Positions 26,703 to 34,914 of a stretch of 64,000 bases of DNA are shown here, piece by piece. A model generated the notes under the pieces. The model saw nothing but the letters and a program-made list of their open reading frames with translations, ran no database searches and was not told the DNA's origin. Position 1 is the first letter of the stretch; the number at the start of each line of letters is the position of its first letter. Where the stretch lies: NCBI GenBank assembly GCA_041686855.1, contig JAWLDA010000005.1:124001-188000 (forward strand), written 5' to 3'. Both the position numbers and the translations under genes were made by a program. Source of the DNA: JAWLDA01 sp041686855. Lineage in GTDB: Bacteria > Bacillota > Limnochordia > DTU080 > RSA5.

Positions 26703-27697
26703 GCGTGCCGGGCTGGGAGTGGCACCTGATGACGGGCGGTGTCGGACTCGCGTGGGCTGCGTTCGTCGTCGATCGTCTGGTGGGTGACCCGCGCTTCCTC
26801 CCGCACCCTGTCATCTGGATGGGAAAGGGGATCAGCTTCCTCGAGCGGACGGTGAGGCCTTTTGTGACGAGCCCTCGATCCGAACGTACCGTCGGAGCGT
26901 GTCTGGTGGCGTTGGTGGTGTTCCTCAGTTACCTCTCAACCTGGGCTGTGGTTGGGGTCGTCGGCAGGGTGCACCCGGTGACCGGTTGGCTGGTCGCTGT
27001 TTGGCTTGCGTCCACGACCATGGCTTCGAAAGGGTTGCAGGATGCGGGCTTTGCCGTCGCCCGCCCGCTGGAGTGCGGGGAACGTGAACAGGCCCGGGCC
27101 CAGGTTGGGCAGATCGTCGGCCGCGACACGGCCGGTTTGGAGGAGTCGGAGATTGTACGAGCCTGCGTAGAGAGTGTGGCGGAGAACACCGTGGATGCGA
27201 TCATTGCGCCACTCTTTTACGCCGCCATCGGAGGGGCGCCGCTGGCGGTGGCGTATCGGGCCGTGAACACACTCGATTCGATGTGGGGGTATCGCAACGA
27301 GCGATATCGCCACTTCGGCTGGGCTGCCGCCCGGTTGGACGATGTGGTGAATTGGTTGCCGGCGCGCATCGCAGGGGTATTGTTGCCGGCGTCCGCCTGG
27401 CTTTTGCAAGCGGACGGAGGAAGAGCTTGGCGCACGATTCGAAGAGACGCCCGGCGCCATCCCAGCCCCAACGGGGGCATTCCCGAAGCGGGCGTGGCGG
27501 GCGCGTTGGGCGTTCGCCTTGGGGGATGGAATGTTTACGGCGGAAAGGAGCAGTTTAGGGCCTACATGGGCGAACCTCTGAGAGCGTTGCAGATTCGGGA
27601 TATCGTACGCACCATTCACCTCATGCACGGTGTCAGCCTTCTCTTTTTACTCGGTGTCTCGATCGTTGTGGGGGTGTGGTGGTTGGTGTGGGTATAG
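26699..27697 (+). CDS. cbiB: adenosylcobinamide-phosphate synthase CbiB
   Basis: 332 aa membrane protein. FVVDRLVGDPRFLPHPV near the N-terminus and ENTVDAIIAPLFYAAIGG are CbiB/CobD(P. denitrificans)-type signatures. It joins aminopropanol phosphate (from CobD) to adenosylcobyric acid. ATG 26699 overlaps the cobTU stop as ATGA. Confidence 0.92.
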   Translation: MSVPGWEWHLMTGGVGLAWAAFVVDRLVGDPRFLPHPVIWMGKGISFLERTVRPFVTSPRSERTVGACLVALVVFLSYLSTWAVVGVVGRVHPVTGWLVAVWLASTTMASKGLQDAGFAVARPLECGEREQARAQVGQIVGRDTAGLEESEIVRACVESVAENTVDAIIAPLFYAAIGGAPLAVAYRAVNTLDSMWGYRNERYRHFGWAAARLDDVVNWLPARIAGVLLPASAWLLQADGGRAWRTIRRDARRHPSPNGGIPEAGVAGALGVRLGGWNVYGGKEQFRAYMGEPLRALQIRDIVRTIHLMHGVSLLFLLGVSIVVGVWWLVWV

Positions 27698-28455
27698 AGA
27701 TTCGCCCCCTGCGGCGGTTTGGTCTGGCCCTGCAGTTTCTCACCCGCGTGCCTGTGCGCATTTCAGGGACGGTGACGGAAGCGGACCTGGCAGCGTCGAT
27801 GTCTCTTCATCCCCTCGTCGGTGCGTCGCTCGGCTTGGCACTCGCCGGAATCGGCATGGGGATACACGTCGTGCTCCCTCCCGCCGTTGCGGTCCTTTGG
27901 GTGCTGGCGGCCTCGATCTTTCTCACCGGCAATCTTCATTTGGACGGTATCATGGACACGGCCGACGGAGTGTACGGGGCGTACGAACCCGAGAGGCGGC
28001 TGGAGATTATGAAGGACAGCCGCGTGGGGGCGCATGGCGTGGCTGCTGCGATCCTCGTTCTGGGAATGAAGGGGAGCTTACTGCTGCAGCTCGCGCCGAT
28101 CGACTGGTGGGCGGCCTTGCCGGTGGCCCTTGCGTTTGGGCGGTGCTCCCTAGTCTTTGGCGCCTGCCGCTTTGACTACGCACGACCGGCAGGCGGGTTG
28201 GGGCAGACGTACATGGAACAGGTAAGCGGCGCGCACCTCCTCATAGCGACGCTCGGCGCCCTCTTAGTCGGTTGGGCCTTTGCTCCTTCCCTCGCTCACG
28301 TAGTCGCCGTCACGCTGGGGGCGCTCGTCACTGCCCAGTTGGCCGGTTGGTACGTGGCGCGCAAGATCGGTGGTATGACCGGCGACACCTTAGGGGCCCT
28401 CAATGAAATCGTGGAGATCGTCGTATTGACGCTCTGGGTCGTGATGGCTACGTGA
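27676..28455 (+). CDS. cobS: adenosylcobinamide-GDP ribazoletransferase CobS
   Basis: 259 aa, about six to seven membrane helices. LQFLTRVPV at the N-terminus and NLHLDGIMDTADGV with acidic Mg-binding residues are CobS hallmarks. It condenses adenosylcobinamide-GDP with alpha-ribazole (phosphate), the last assembly step. GTG 27676 overlaps cbiB by 22 bp; GTG 27685 is an alternative. Confidence 0.92.
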   Translation: MVVGVGIEIRPLRRFGLALQFLTRVPVRISGTVTEADLAASMSLHPLVGASLGLALAGIGMGIHVVLPPAVAVLWVLAASIFLTGNLHLDGIMDTADGVYGAYEPERRLEIMKDSRVGAHGVAAAILVLGMKGSLLLQLAPIDWWAALPVALAFGRCSLVFGACRFDYARPAGGLGQTYMEQVSGAHLLIATLGALLVGWAFAPSLAHVVAVTLGALVTAQLAGWYVARKIGGMTGDTLGALNEIVEIVVLTLWVVMAT

Positions 28456-28676
28456 CGGTGGCGGCTTTGGTTCCCGGAACCTGCGGGGAGTTGATGCAGG
28501 GGACGCTGTGCGGCATTCTGTGCGAACCGTCGCAGGCGTCGGCCGGCTGCGACGCCGATTTGCAAAGGATCGTGAGAGAAGCGATGCCTGAGGCCGTCGG
28601 GTTGGGCCGGTCGCAGATCATTTCCGGCGGCGTGCGGTGGGAGCAACGTGTGGATGGGGAGTGCATCGGACGATGA
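28452..28676 (+). pseudogene. internally deleted L-threonine kinase (PduX-like) relic
   Basis: 74 aa. The first ~17 residues (ALVPGTCGELMQGTL) match the conserved start of PduX/GHMP-type L-threonine kinases, and the end (IISGGVRW) resembles the PduX C-terminus. The whole GHMP core, including the glycine-rich ATP loop, is missing; normal length is about 290-300 aa. The frame stays open and coupled at both ends (GTGA with cobS, ATGA with cobD), so it may survive as a translational bridge. A functional threonine kinase elsewhere would be needed to feed CobD. The C-terminal match is weak. Confidence 0.55.
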
Positions 28677-29749
28677 GCGTGCAGCACGGAGGGAACGTCT
28701 GGGACGCGGCCGCCCGGTATGGCGGAGATCCGGACGACTACTTGGACTTTAGTGCGAACATTAACCCGCTGGGCCCCCCGGATTCGGTGTGGCCGACGTT
28801 GCAGGCCGCGCTGGGGGAGATCACCCGCTACCCCGATCCAGAGAGCGCCCGGCTCTGTCAGGCGGCTTCACGCCATTTCGACGTGCCGTCGTCGCACGTC
28901 GTGGCCGGCAACGGAGCGGCGGAGCTGATCGCCGCTCTGCCGCGCTTGCCGCAGGTGGGCCGGGTCGTTCTCGTCCAACCGACATTCTCCCAGTACGAGC
29001 AGGCCGCGCGGCGCGCCGGTCGTGAGGTCGTCACCATTCCCGGTCGGCCTGAAAGAGGCTTTGCAATCGAGCCGTCCGCAGTCCTGGAGAGGATACGCGC
29101 AGGGGATATGCTCTTTGTGTGCAGGCCGAACAATCCGACTGGGTCGTACCTTCCGGCGCCATCGTTCTTGGATCTCGTTCGTGCAGTGTGTGAACGGGGC
29201 GCCTGGCCGGTGGTGGACGAGTCGTTTCTGGGATTCGTCGCAGGCGGCGTCTCCGGCGTCAGGCTGCTCAGAGAAGGGTATCCCCTCATCCTCCTCGTCT
29301 CGCTGACAAAACTGTACGCCCTCGCCGGACTCCGACTCGGGCTGGCGCTGTTGCCAAGAGAGTGGGCTCGGGCGCTGGTGAATGAACTCGTTCCCTGGCG
29401 TGTGAACGCTCTGGCTGAAGCTGTGGGAGAGGTGTGCTTGAATGAGAAGCCGTTTGTCCTGCGCACACAGCAAGTCGTACGACGCGCCCGGGAGGCTCTT
29501 ATCCGGAGTTTGCAGGCGACGCCGGGGATTCGGCCGCTTTCGGGGGCCGCCAACTTCCTCTTGCTCGATATCCGCGAGACAGGGTGGCGATCTCCCCAGC
29601 TGAGAGAGGCGTTGGCCCGGCGGCGAATTCTGGTGCGGGACGCGGCGACCTTTCCCTTGCTGGGCGAGGGGTATATCCGAGTCGCTGTGCGCACCGACAC
29701 GGAGAATGAGCGACTGGTGAATGCGCTGGGGGAGCTGGTCGATCCGTGA
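28673..29749 (+). CDS. cobD: L-threonine-phosphate decarboxylase CobD
   Basis: 358 aa PLP-dependent fold-type I enzyme. LDFSANINPLGPP is the typical start, VCRPNNPTGSY and VVDESF are cofactor-contact segments, and SLTKLYALAGLRLG contains the PLP lysine. It makes (R)-1-amino-2-propanol phosphate for CbiB. Close homology to histidinol-phosphate aminotransferase means annotation relies on motif and operon context. ATG 28673 overlaps the relic stop. Confidence 0.9.
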   Translation: MSVQHGGNVWDAAARYGGDPDDYLDFSANINPLGPPDSVWPTLQAALGEITRYPDPESARLCQAASRHFDVPSSHVVAGNGAAELIAALPRLPQVGRVVLVQPTFSQYEQAARRAGREVVTIPGRPERGFAIEPSAVLERIRAGDMLFVCRPNNPTGSYLPAPSFLDLVRAVCERGAWPVVDESFLGFVAGGVSGVRLLREGYPLILLVSLTKLYALAGLRLGLALLPREWARALVNELVPWRVNALAEAVGEVCLNEKPFVLRTQQVVRRAREALIRSLQATPGIRPLSGAANFLLLDIRETGWRSPQLREALARRRILVRDAATFPLLGEGYIRVAVRTDTENERLVNALGELVDP

Positions 29750-30369
29750 GGACCCGCCTCTACCTCGTCCGTCACGGTGAGTCTGAAGATAATGCCGCCA
29801 GTCTCTTTGGCGGGCGGCGCGACGCCGCGCTCAGCGCCCGGGGCCAAAGGGAGGCCGATGCCGTAGCTCGGCGCCTGGCGGCTGACACGGTGGACGCCGT
29901 CCTCTCGAGCCGCCTAGGTCGGGCGCAGAAGACGGCAGAGGTGATTGCGGCCAGACATGGGCTGGAGGTGCAGGTGACGCCGGATTGGGAAGAAGCCGAT
30001 TTCGGCGCGTGGGAGGGCTGCACGTACGCCCAAGTCGAGTCGGCGTACCCGGAGGCGATCCGTGCGTGGACCGGCTCGCCGCTGACCGTTTCACCCACGG
30101 GGGGCGAGAGTTTCGAGTCCGTACACCGCCGGGTCCGGGCGGCGCTCCGCGCCCTGTTGGCTGAGTACCGGGGCAAGTCGGTCCTCCTCGTCTCGCACGG
30201 CGGTCCGATTCGCGCCGCCCTGGTGGAGGTGATGAACGCTCCGTTGGAGGTGGCGATTCATCTCACGATCGACTCGGGCGGACTCACGATCGTGGACGAC
30301 TTTGACGGCCACGGCGTCGTCGTATCGTTGAATGAACGGGTGCATCTACGAAAGGTGACGAGTTCTTAG
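29746..30369 (+). CDS. cobC: alpha-ribazole phosphatase-like histidine phosphatase CobC
   Basis: 207 aa. LVRHGESEDN holds the catalytic RHG; the partner arginine, acid (WEEADFGAWEG) and second histidine (VSHGGPIRA) are present. It removes phosphate from alpha-ribazole phosphate or cobalamin phosphate. GTG 29746 overlaps the cobD stop (GTGA). Confidence 0.87.
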   Translation: MRTRLYLVRHGESEDNAASLFGGRRDAALSARGQREADAVARRLAADTVDAVLSSRLGRAQKTAEVIAARHGLEVQVTPDWEEADFGAWEGCTYAQVESAYPEAIRAWTGSPLTVSPTGGESFESVHRRVRAALRALLAEYRGKSVLLVSHGGPIRAALVEVMNAPLEVAIHLTIDSGGLTIVDDFDGHGVVVSLNERVHLRKVTSS

Positions 30370-30406
30370 GGCGATTCAGTGACAAGGGAAGGTGAGGGAT
30401 CGTTCG

Positions 30407-31942
30407 ATGGCGGCGAAGAGAATCATGGTACAAGGGACGGGCTCGCACGTCGGCAAGAGCGTTTTTGCAACGGCGTTGTGCCGGCTTTTCGCCCAAGACG
30501 GATACAAGGTGGCTCCCTTTAAGGCGCAAAACATGGCGCTAAACTCTTTTGTGACTCGCGAAGGCGGCGAGATGGGGCGATCTCAGGTCGTACAGGCGGA
30601 GGCGGCAGGCGTCGAGCCACATGTGGACATGAATCCAATTCTGTTGAAGCCCACGAGCGACATGGGTTCGCAGGTAATCGTGCGCGGCCGGGCGATCGGA
30701 ATGATGAAGTGGCAGGAGTATTCCGGGAGGAAGGCGGAGTTCCTCACCGAGGCGTTGGCTGCCTTTGAGCGCTTGGCCGAAGCTCATGACGTCATTGTGA
30801 TCGAAGGGGCCGGCAGCCCGGCGGAAGTGAACCTGCGGGAGGGCGACATCGTCAACATGCGCATCGCCCGTGAGACTCAGTCCCCTGTTTACTTGGTCAC
30901 CGACATCGATCGCGGCGGCGCTTTGGCGTGGGTCGTCGGAACGATGGAGCTCCTTCAACCCGAAGAACGAGCACTAGTGAAAGGGATTCTCATCAACAAG
31001 TTTCGCGGCGATGTCGAGATCTTGCGCCCGGGACTTACGTTCTTAGAGGAGCGGATCGGCGTCCCCATTGCCGGTGTGATTCCTTACATACGAGGGCTCG
31101 CCATCGCGCAAGAGGACTCGGTCTCGTTGGAGGAGCCGGAGGACGGCGGGGAGCCGGAGACGAGCGCGCATCGGTTGGACGTGGCTGTCGTGCAGGTCTC
31201 CCGGATCTCCAACTTCACGGATGTCGACGCCCTCAAACTCTCGGAGGATGTTCGGGTGCGCTTCGTCAGGCCGGAGCAGGCGCTCGGTCGTCCGGATCTG
31301 CTCTTACTGCCCGGATCCAAAAGCACAATCGACGATCTCCAGGAGCTTTGGCAGGCGGGAATGGTGGACCAGATGCGGGCGTACGCGAGGAGCGGCGGGT
31401 GCATCGTCGGCATCTGCGGCGGCTATCAGATGCTGGGTGAACACATCGCCGATCCCCACCGAACCGAGAGTACTCGAGGTGAATTGGGAGGCATCGGGTT
31501 GCTACCTGTGAGGACAATCCTGCAGCCGAAGAAGTTGACGACTCGAGTCCAAGGGAAGGTGTACTACCCGGAGGCGATCGCCGCATCCATCAAGGGTTAC
31601 GAGATTCACACGGGACAGACGCAGCGCCTTGGAGGCAGAGCCTGGGTGGAGATCTCCCGAGAGCACCGGCGGGAAGGCGAACCCCTTACCGTGTACGATG
31701 GATGCTGTTGGATGGACGACGGCGGAGGGCGTGACGGCGCGATGATCTTTGGTACCTATGTCCATGGCCTCTTTGATGAAGCAGGCTTTCGACGGCGGTT
31801 TCTCGATCTGTTGCGGGCCCGAAGAGGATGGCCTAAGTTCGGCGCACCCGAAAAGGCAAGAGAAAACCCGTACGATGCACTGGCCGAAACGGTGAGGCGG
31901 CACCTAGATGTGGCCCAGCTCTACCGGGTCATGGGCTTGTAG
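30407..31942 (+). CDS. cobQ: cobyric acid synthase CobQ/CbiP
   Basis: 511 aa. An N-terminal dethiobiotin-synthetase-like ATPase domain (MVQGTGSHVGKS, PFKAQNMALNS) is followed by a class I glutamine amidotransferase domain with nucleophile Cys in GICGGYQMLG and a late His in TYVHGLFD. It amidates four corrin side chains. ATG 30407 is preferred (GGTGAGGG upstream) over GTG 30392. It is the only corrin-ring-modifying gene here; CbiA and the ring-building genes are absent. It is convergent with the 93-aa gene, overlapping by 14 bp. Confidence 0.93.
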   Translation: MAAKRIMVQGTGSHVGKSVFATALCRLFAQDGYKVAPFKAQNMALNSFVTREGGEMGRSQVVQAEAAGVEPHVDMNPILLKPTSDMGSQVIVRGRAIGMMKWQEYSGRKAEFLTEALAAFERLAEAHDVIVIEGAGSPAEVNLREGDIVNMRIARETQSPVYLVTDIDRGGALAWVVGTMELLQPEERALVKGILINKFRGDVEILRPGLTFLEERIGVPIAGVIPYIRGLAIAQEDSVSLEEPEDGGEPETSAHRLDVAVVQVSRISNFTDVDALKLSEDVRVRFVRPEQALGRPDLLLLPGSKSTIDDLQELWQAGMVDQMRAYARSGGCIVGICGGYQMLGEHIADPHRTESTRGELGGIGLLPVRTILQPKKLTTRVQGKVYYPEAIAASIKGYEIHTGQTQRLGGRAWVEISREHRREGEPLTVYDGCCWMDDGGGRDGAMIFGTYVHGLFDEAGFRRRFLDLLRARRGWPKFGAPEKARENPYDALAETVRRHLDVAQLYRVMGL

Positions 31943-32210
31943 AGAGCCGCTTCCACGCCACACGGCAGGCGAATGGATTCGCGACGCCGGCTCGCCATCC
32001 CTGACCGGCCAGGTCAGTGGCGACAAACGTCTGGCCGGTGATACGGTGCGTGCGCACGTGCACGACTTGGCTCAGGACTCGCTCATAGCGGTAGCTGTAT
32101 GGAGTGGGCCATACGTAGTACGCAAAGGTGAGGAGGAGCAGAAGGAGGCTTGCGCTCCGTATGATCCACCTCACCCGATGGTTCTCCACGTCCCTTACCC
32201 GACCGGCCAT
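31929..32210 (-). CDS. small single-TM protein at the end of the ba3-like operon
   Basis: 93 aa with one membrane segment (about residues 14-36, SASLLLLLLTFAYYVW) and a basic, otherwise undistinguished tail. It overlaps the end of the heme-copper subunit I gene by 16 bp and so is probably translated with it. I do not recognise a family; an accessory or assembly subunit is possible. Confidence 0.5.
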   Translation of the reverse strand: MAGRVRDVENHRVRWIIRSASLLLLLLTFAYYVWPTPYSYRYERVLSQVVHVRTHRITGQTFVATDLAGQGWRAGVANPFACRVAWKRLSTSP

Positions 32211-33985
32211 ACCTTGCTCAGGTTAAAGAACGCAACGCCGTACCAGAGGATGAACCAGGCCAGGAACGTGTAAATGAGCACCAGCGTACCGGGCGACGCG
32301 ACGTGCCCGTCGGCTCCGTTGTGCCGGCCTCTGTGGTTGCCTGGCTTCGCTTCAGGCTTCTCTTCGGTTGCGGAGACCTCCGCGGCACTCTCCAGCGGGC
32401 TGCTTCCGACGAGACCACCCTGTGGCGAGAAGACTCGCAATCCGTTAACCGGGTTGTCGACCCGCTTACCGAAGAAGACGGTCGCCACCATGATCCCGAC
32501 GAACATGCCACCGCCAATCACAGCGATAATGGCCCCGATACCGAGCGCGGCGAGGGCGAAGTCGACCGTCGGAGTCTGAAAGATGTCCGTCGGAATTCGG
32601 GCGTTGTCATAGGTAATGTCCCACACGCGACGCGGCAGTCCCTGTTTCCCGCCGAGCTGCATGCCCAACGTGAGCAGAAGAAGGCCGAACGCGTAGATGT
32701 ACGGTTGCCAAGAGGCCAGACGCTTACCGAGCAGCTGCCTCTTTGTCACCAACGGGACGATGTAATAGGCGAGCCCCATAAAGGAGAGCGTCGTTCCGAT
32801 GACCACCGTCTGGTGGAAGTGTCCGGGGACGAACAGGGTGTTGTGGATGAGCATGTTCAGTTGCATCGTACCCATGAGGACGCCGGTGACGCCGGCTAGA
32901 AAGCCGAACAAGGTAAATGAGATGGCGAGTGAAGAGAACCCGGGCTCCTTCCATGGGGCGTTGCGTAGCCATCCAAAGATTCCCTTGGTAAACCCGTTTC
33001 GGCGCTGGGCGCTCTCCACGGCCGCCGGGATTGAGAAGGCGTGAATCAGACTCGCCAAGGTCGCCAGATACATGAAGTAGCTCGTGTTCATGATGCGGTT
33101 GCTTGTGCCAAGGCCCGGATCGACCAACAAGTGGTGAATCGAGCCAAGCTGGATAAAGAGGATGTAGAGCAAGAAGGCGATGCGGCTGATCCCTTCGTGT
33201 ACCGGTCGTGCGCCCGTCGTCAGAGAGGCAAGGGCGTACCAGCAACCGATCATTGCAGCTAAGTTCACCTGTTGGGCGCCGTGCCCGAAGCCCCAGTAAA
33301 GGAGTCGGTACATGGCCGGATCGACGCCGTGTAGCAGACCGATACTTGAAAGGAAGAGTGGAACAAACGCCATGGCGCCACTGAGGAGCGTGAAGACGGC
33401 GAGGATCGCTGCCGACAGGAAAGCGTAGACCACTAAGGGAACGGAGCCCGTGACGTCCCCGCGCATCTTGGCCGCTACGATGTTGGCTATAAAGTGGCAT
33501 GAGGCGACGAGGGCGCCGACGGCAAAGAGGATCACACCGAGGTAAAAGGCTGGGTGGGCCTCTAGCGGTGGATAAGCGGTAAACATAACCGTCGCTTGGC
33601 CTGACAACATCATGTATTCGGCCAAGAGCGCGCCGACTGCCATGAGTCCGTAGTTAAACCATGCCAGCTTGGGCGCGATCAGGCGAGTATTCAACAGGAC
33701 GGTTCCCGCGAAGTGTAGTCCGGCGACCTCGAAGAAGACGATCCAAAAAACGAGCATTGTAGCGCCGTGGGCCGACACTAACCGGTAAAACATCTCGGAG
33801 CCTAAGAGCTGCACCTCTTGCCAGCGGGTGAGGGCGATAAGCAACGCCATGACGCCGCCTATGGCAAGGAAGCTAACGGCTGTGACCGCGTTGATCGTAA
33901 AGAGACGTTGAGCAGGTTTGTGAACTTTGAAGCCCGTCACATCACACGTGCGATAATCCGAGTGTTGAGCTGGTTGGGTCGCCAA
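32195..33985 (-). CDS. B-family (ba3-like) heme-copper enzyme subunit I lacking the catalytic Tyr; candidate NO reductase
   Basis: 596 aa, about 13 membrane helices. Heme and CuB histidines are conserved: SAHGATM, YWGFGH235, SIHHLLVDPG and PGHFHQTV. In Thermus ba3 the helix-VI sequence is GHPIVY, the Tyr four residues after His being cross-linked and required for O2 reduction. Here it reads GHGAQQ, with Q239 at that position (codon 33269-33271). Loss of this Tyr is the mark of nitric-oxide-reducing members of the superfamily, so NO reduction is the favoured role, though an unusual oxidase is not excluded. The 33850-on N-terminus follows GGAGGCCTCC-rich sequence; subunit II lies 13 bp upstream. 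Confidence 0.85.
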   Translation of the reverse strand: MATQPAQHSDYRTCDVTGFKVHKPAQRLFTINAVTAVSFLAIGGVMALLIALTRWQEVQLLGSEMFYRLVSAHGATMLVFWIVFFEVAGLHFAGTVLLNTRLIAPKLAWFNYGLMAVGALLAEYMMLSGQATVMFTAYPPLEAHPAFYLGVILFAVGALVASCHFIANIVAAKMRGDVTGSVPLVVYAFLSAAILAVFTLLSGAMAFVPLFLSSIGLLHGVDPAMYRLLYWGFGHGAQQVNLAAMIGCWYALASLTTGARPVHEGISRIAFLLYILFIQLGSIHHLLVDPGLGTSNRIMNTSYFMYLATLASLIHAFSIPAAVESAQRRNGFTKGIFGWLRNAPWKEPGFSSLAISFTLFGFLAGVTGVLMGTMQLNMLIHNTLFVPGHFHQTVVIGTTLSFMGLAYYIVPLVTKRQLLGKRLASWQPYIYAFGLLLLTLGMQLGGKQGLPRRVWDITYDNARIPTDIFQTPTVDFALAALGIGAIIAVIGGGMFVGIMVATVFFGKRVDNPVNGLRVFSPQGGLVGSSPLESAAEVSATEEKPEAKPGNHRGRHNGADGHVASPGTLVLIYTFLAWFILWYGVAFFNLSKVWPVG

Positions 33986-33998
33986 TCTAGGAGGCCTC

Positions 33999-34538
33999 CT
34001 ACTCTGTAACGATGAATTTCCCCGTCATCAGGTGATGCCCGAGGCCGCAGTATTCGTTACATACCAGCGGAAACTCGCCGACGTCTTGGGGAGTGATGTT
34101 GATGACGTAAAGGTAGCCGGGGAGCGCCTGGAAGTTCATGTTGAAGGGCTGCAACGAAAACCCGTGTTGAAAGTCTGTCGACGACAGGAGGATACGGTAG
34201 GACTCGCCCTTTTTGAGTTTCAGCACGGGTCTGAATTCAAAGGCGCGAGCTTCGAGGTAGACCTCTACGCCTGCAGGTGGTTCGACGATGGGCACGCCGT
34301 TCACCTCACCGACTTGGTACGCCTCGATGAAACGCTCAGTTCGCTCTGAGAAGAGGCTGGGCTCGATGCGATACGACTCGATGGGCGTATTTTGCTCTCC
34401 AACGAGCGGCCACCACCACATGACGGAGAACATAAAGAGGCACCAGATCAATCCCACCACGAGCCAAATCTTTTCATCCCTACCGAGGGGTTTCCACCAG
34501 ACTCTCTCCGGTGGGGTCAGCGCACTCATTCTTTTCAC
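33999..34538 (-). CDS. heme-copper enzyme subunit II with complete CuA site
   Basis: 179 aa: one N-terminal membrane anchor (about residues 22-45) and a cupredoxin domain outside. CuA ligands are all present: His in FQHGF, then C-x3-C-x3-H-x2-M in CNEYCGLGHHLM. The subunit therefore accepts electrons from a c-type cytochrome or cupredoxin. Closest in form to ba3-type subunit II. It sits between the 52-aa subunit (3 bp) and subunit I (13 bp). Confidence 0.9.
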   Translation of the reverse strand: MKRMSALTPPERVWWKPLGRDEKIWLVVGLIWCLFMFSVMWWWPLVGEQNTPIESYRIEPSLFSERTERFIEAYQVGEVNGVPIVEPPAGVEVYLEARAFEFRPVLKLKKGESYRILLSSTDFQHGFSLQPFNMNFQALPGYLYVINITPQDVGEFPLVCNEYCGLGHHLMTGKFIVTE

Positions 34539-34541
34539 TCC

Positions 34542-34700
34542 CTACTGGATTACTGGCAAATTGGCCAATTCCATCAGTCCCCAAATGATGTAGAGGAGCA
34601 CGGGGACGCCGACTCCGAGCATCAGCAGCAGAAAGACGTCGTCTAAGAGCACCTGTTGCCAGGGAAGGCGCTGTGGTTCCTTTGGGTCGGATTGAGCCAC
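34542..34700 (-). CDS. 52-aa single-TM subunit IIa-like protein
   Basis: GTG start at 34700 with GGAGGTG 6 nt upstream, stop 34542. The protein begins MAQSDPKEPQRLPW and has one membrane helix (about residues 21-44). Small subunits IIa of this size precede subunit II in ba3-type oxidases such as that of Thermus. The 3-bp gap to subunit II supports a real gene. The match is by size, topology and position, not detailed homology. Confidence 0.75.
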   Translation of the reverse strand: MAQSDPKEPQRLPWQQVLLDDVFLLLMLGVGVPVLLYIIWGLMELANLPVIQ

Positions 34701-34814
34701 TCTTCACACCTCCGTGCCTTCGTGATGTTCGCGCTTCACCATCAACTTTAGAGTCGCACAGGTCGACCCGGGAACGTCGCAACACACAAAAGAGTGTGCG
34801 AATAATCACGATAC

Positions 34815-34845
34815 TTGACATGTGTCCCCATCGATCGGGGACACA
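34815..34845. promoter_or_regulatory. Crp/Fnr-type sites in the divergent regulator/ba3 promoter region
   Basis: TTGAC-ATGT-GTCCC (34815-34828) has the 5-4-5 geometry of Fnr/Dnr sites. It overlaps a larger inverted repeat with 9-bp arms, TGTGTCCCC / GGGGACACA (34821-34845). A close match, GGGAC-ATTT-GTCCC, lies before the rightward operon. The region separates the leftward ba3-like operon from the rightward regulator gene. Confidence 0.6.
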
Positions 34846-34914
34846 CGTCCCTTTCACGCCCTCGGGGACCCGATATGCTTTAAATAGAGATGAATTTATA
34901 GGGAGGTGAAGCGT

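Noticed and set aside
34821..34845. Intrinsic terminator at the 9-bp inverted repeat in the regulator promoter region
   Set aside because: No T tract on either strand and it lies between divergent starts, so an operator role fits better.
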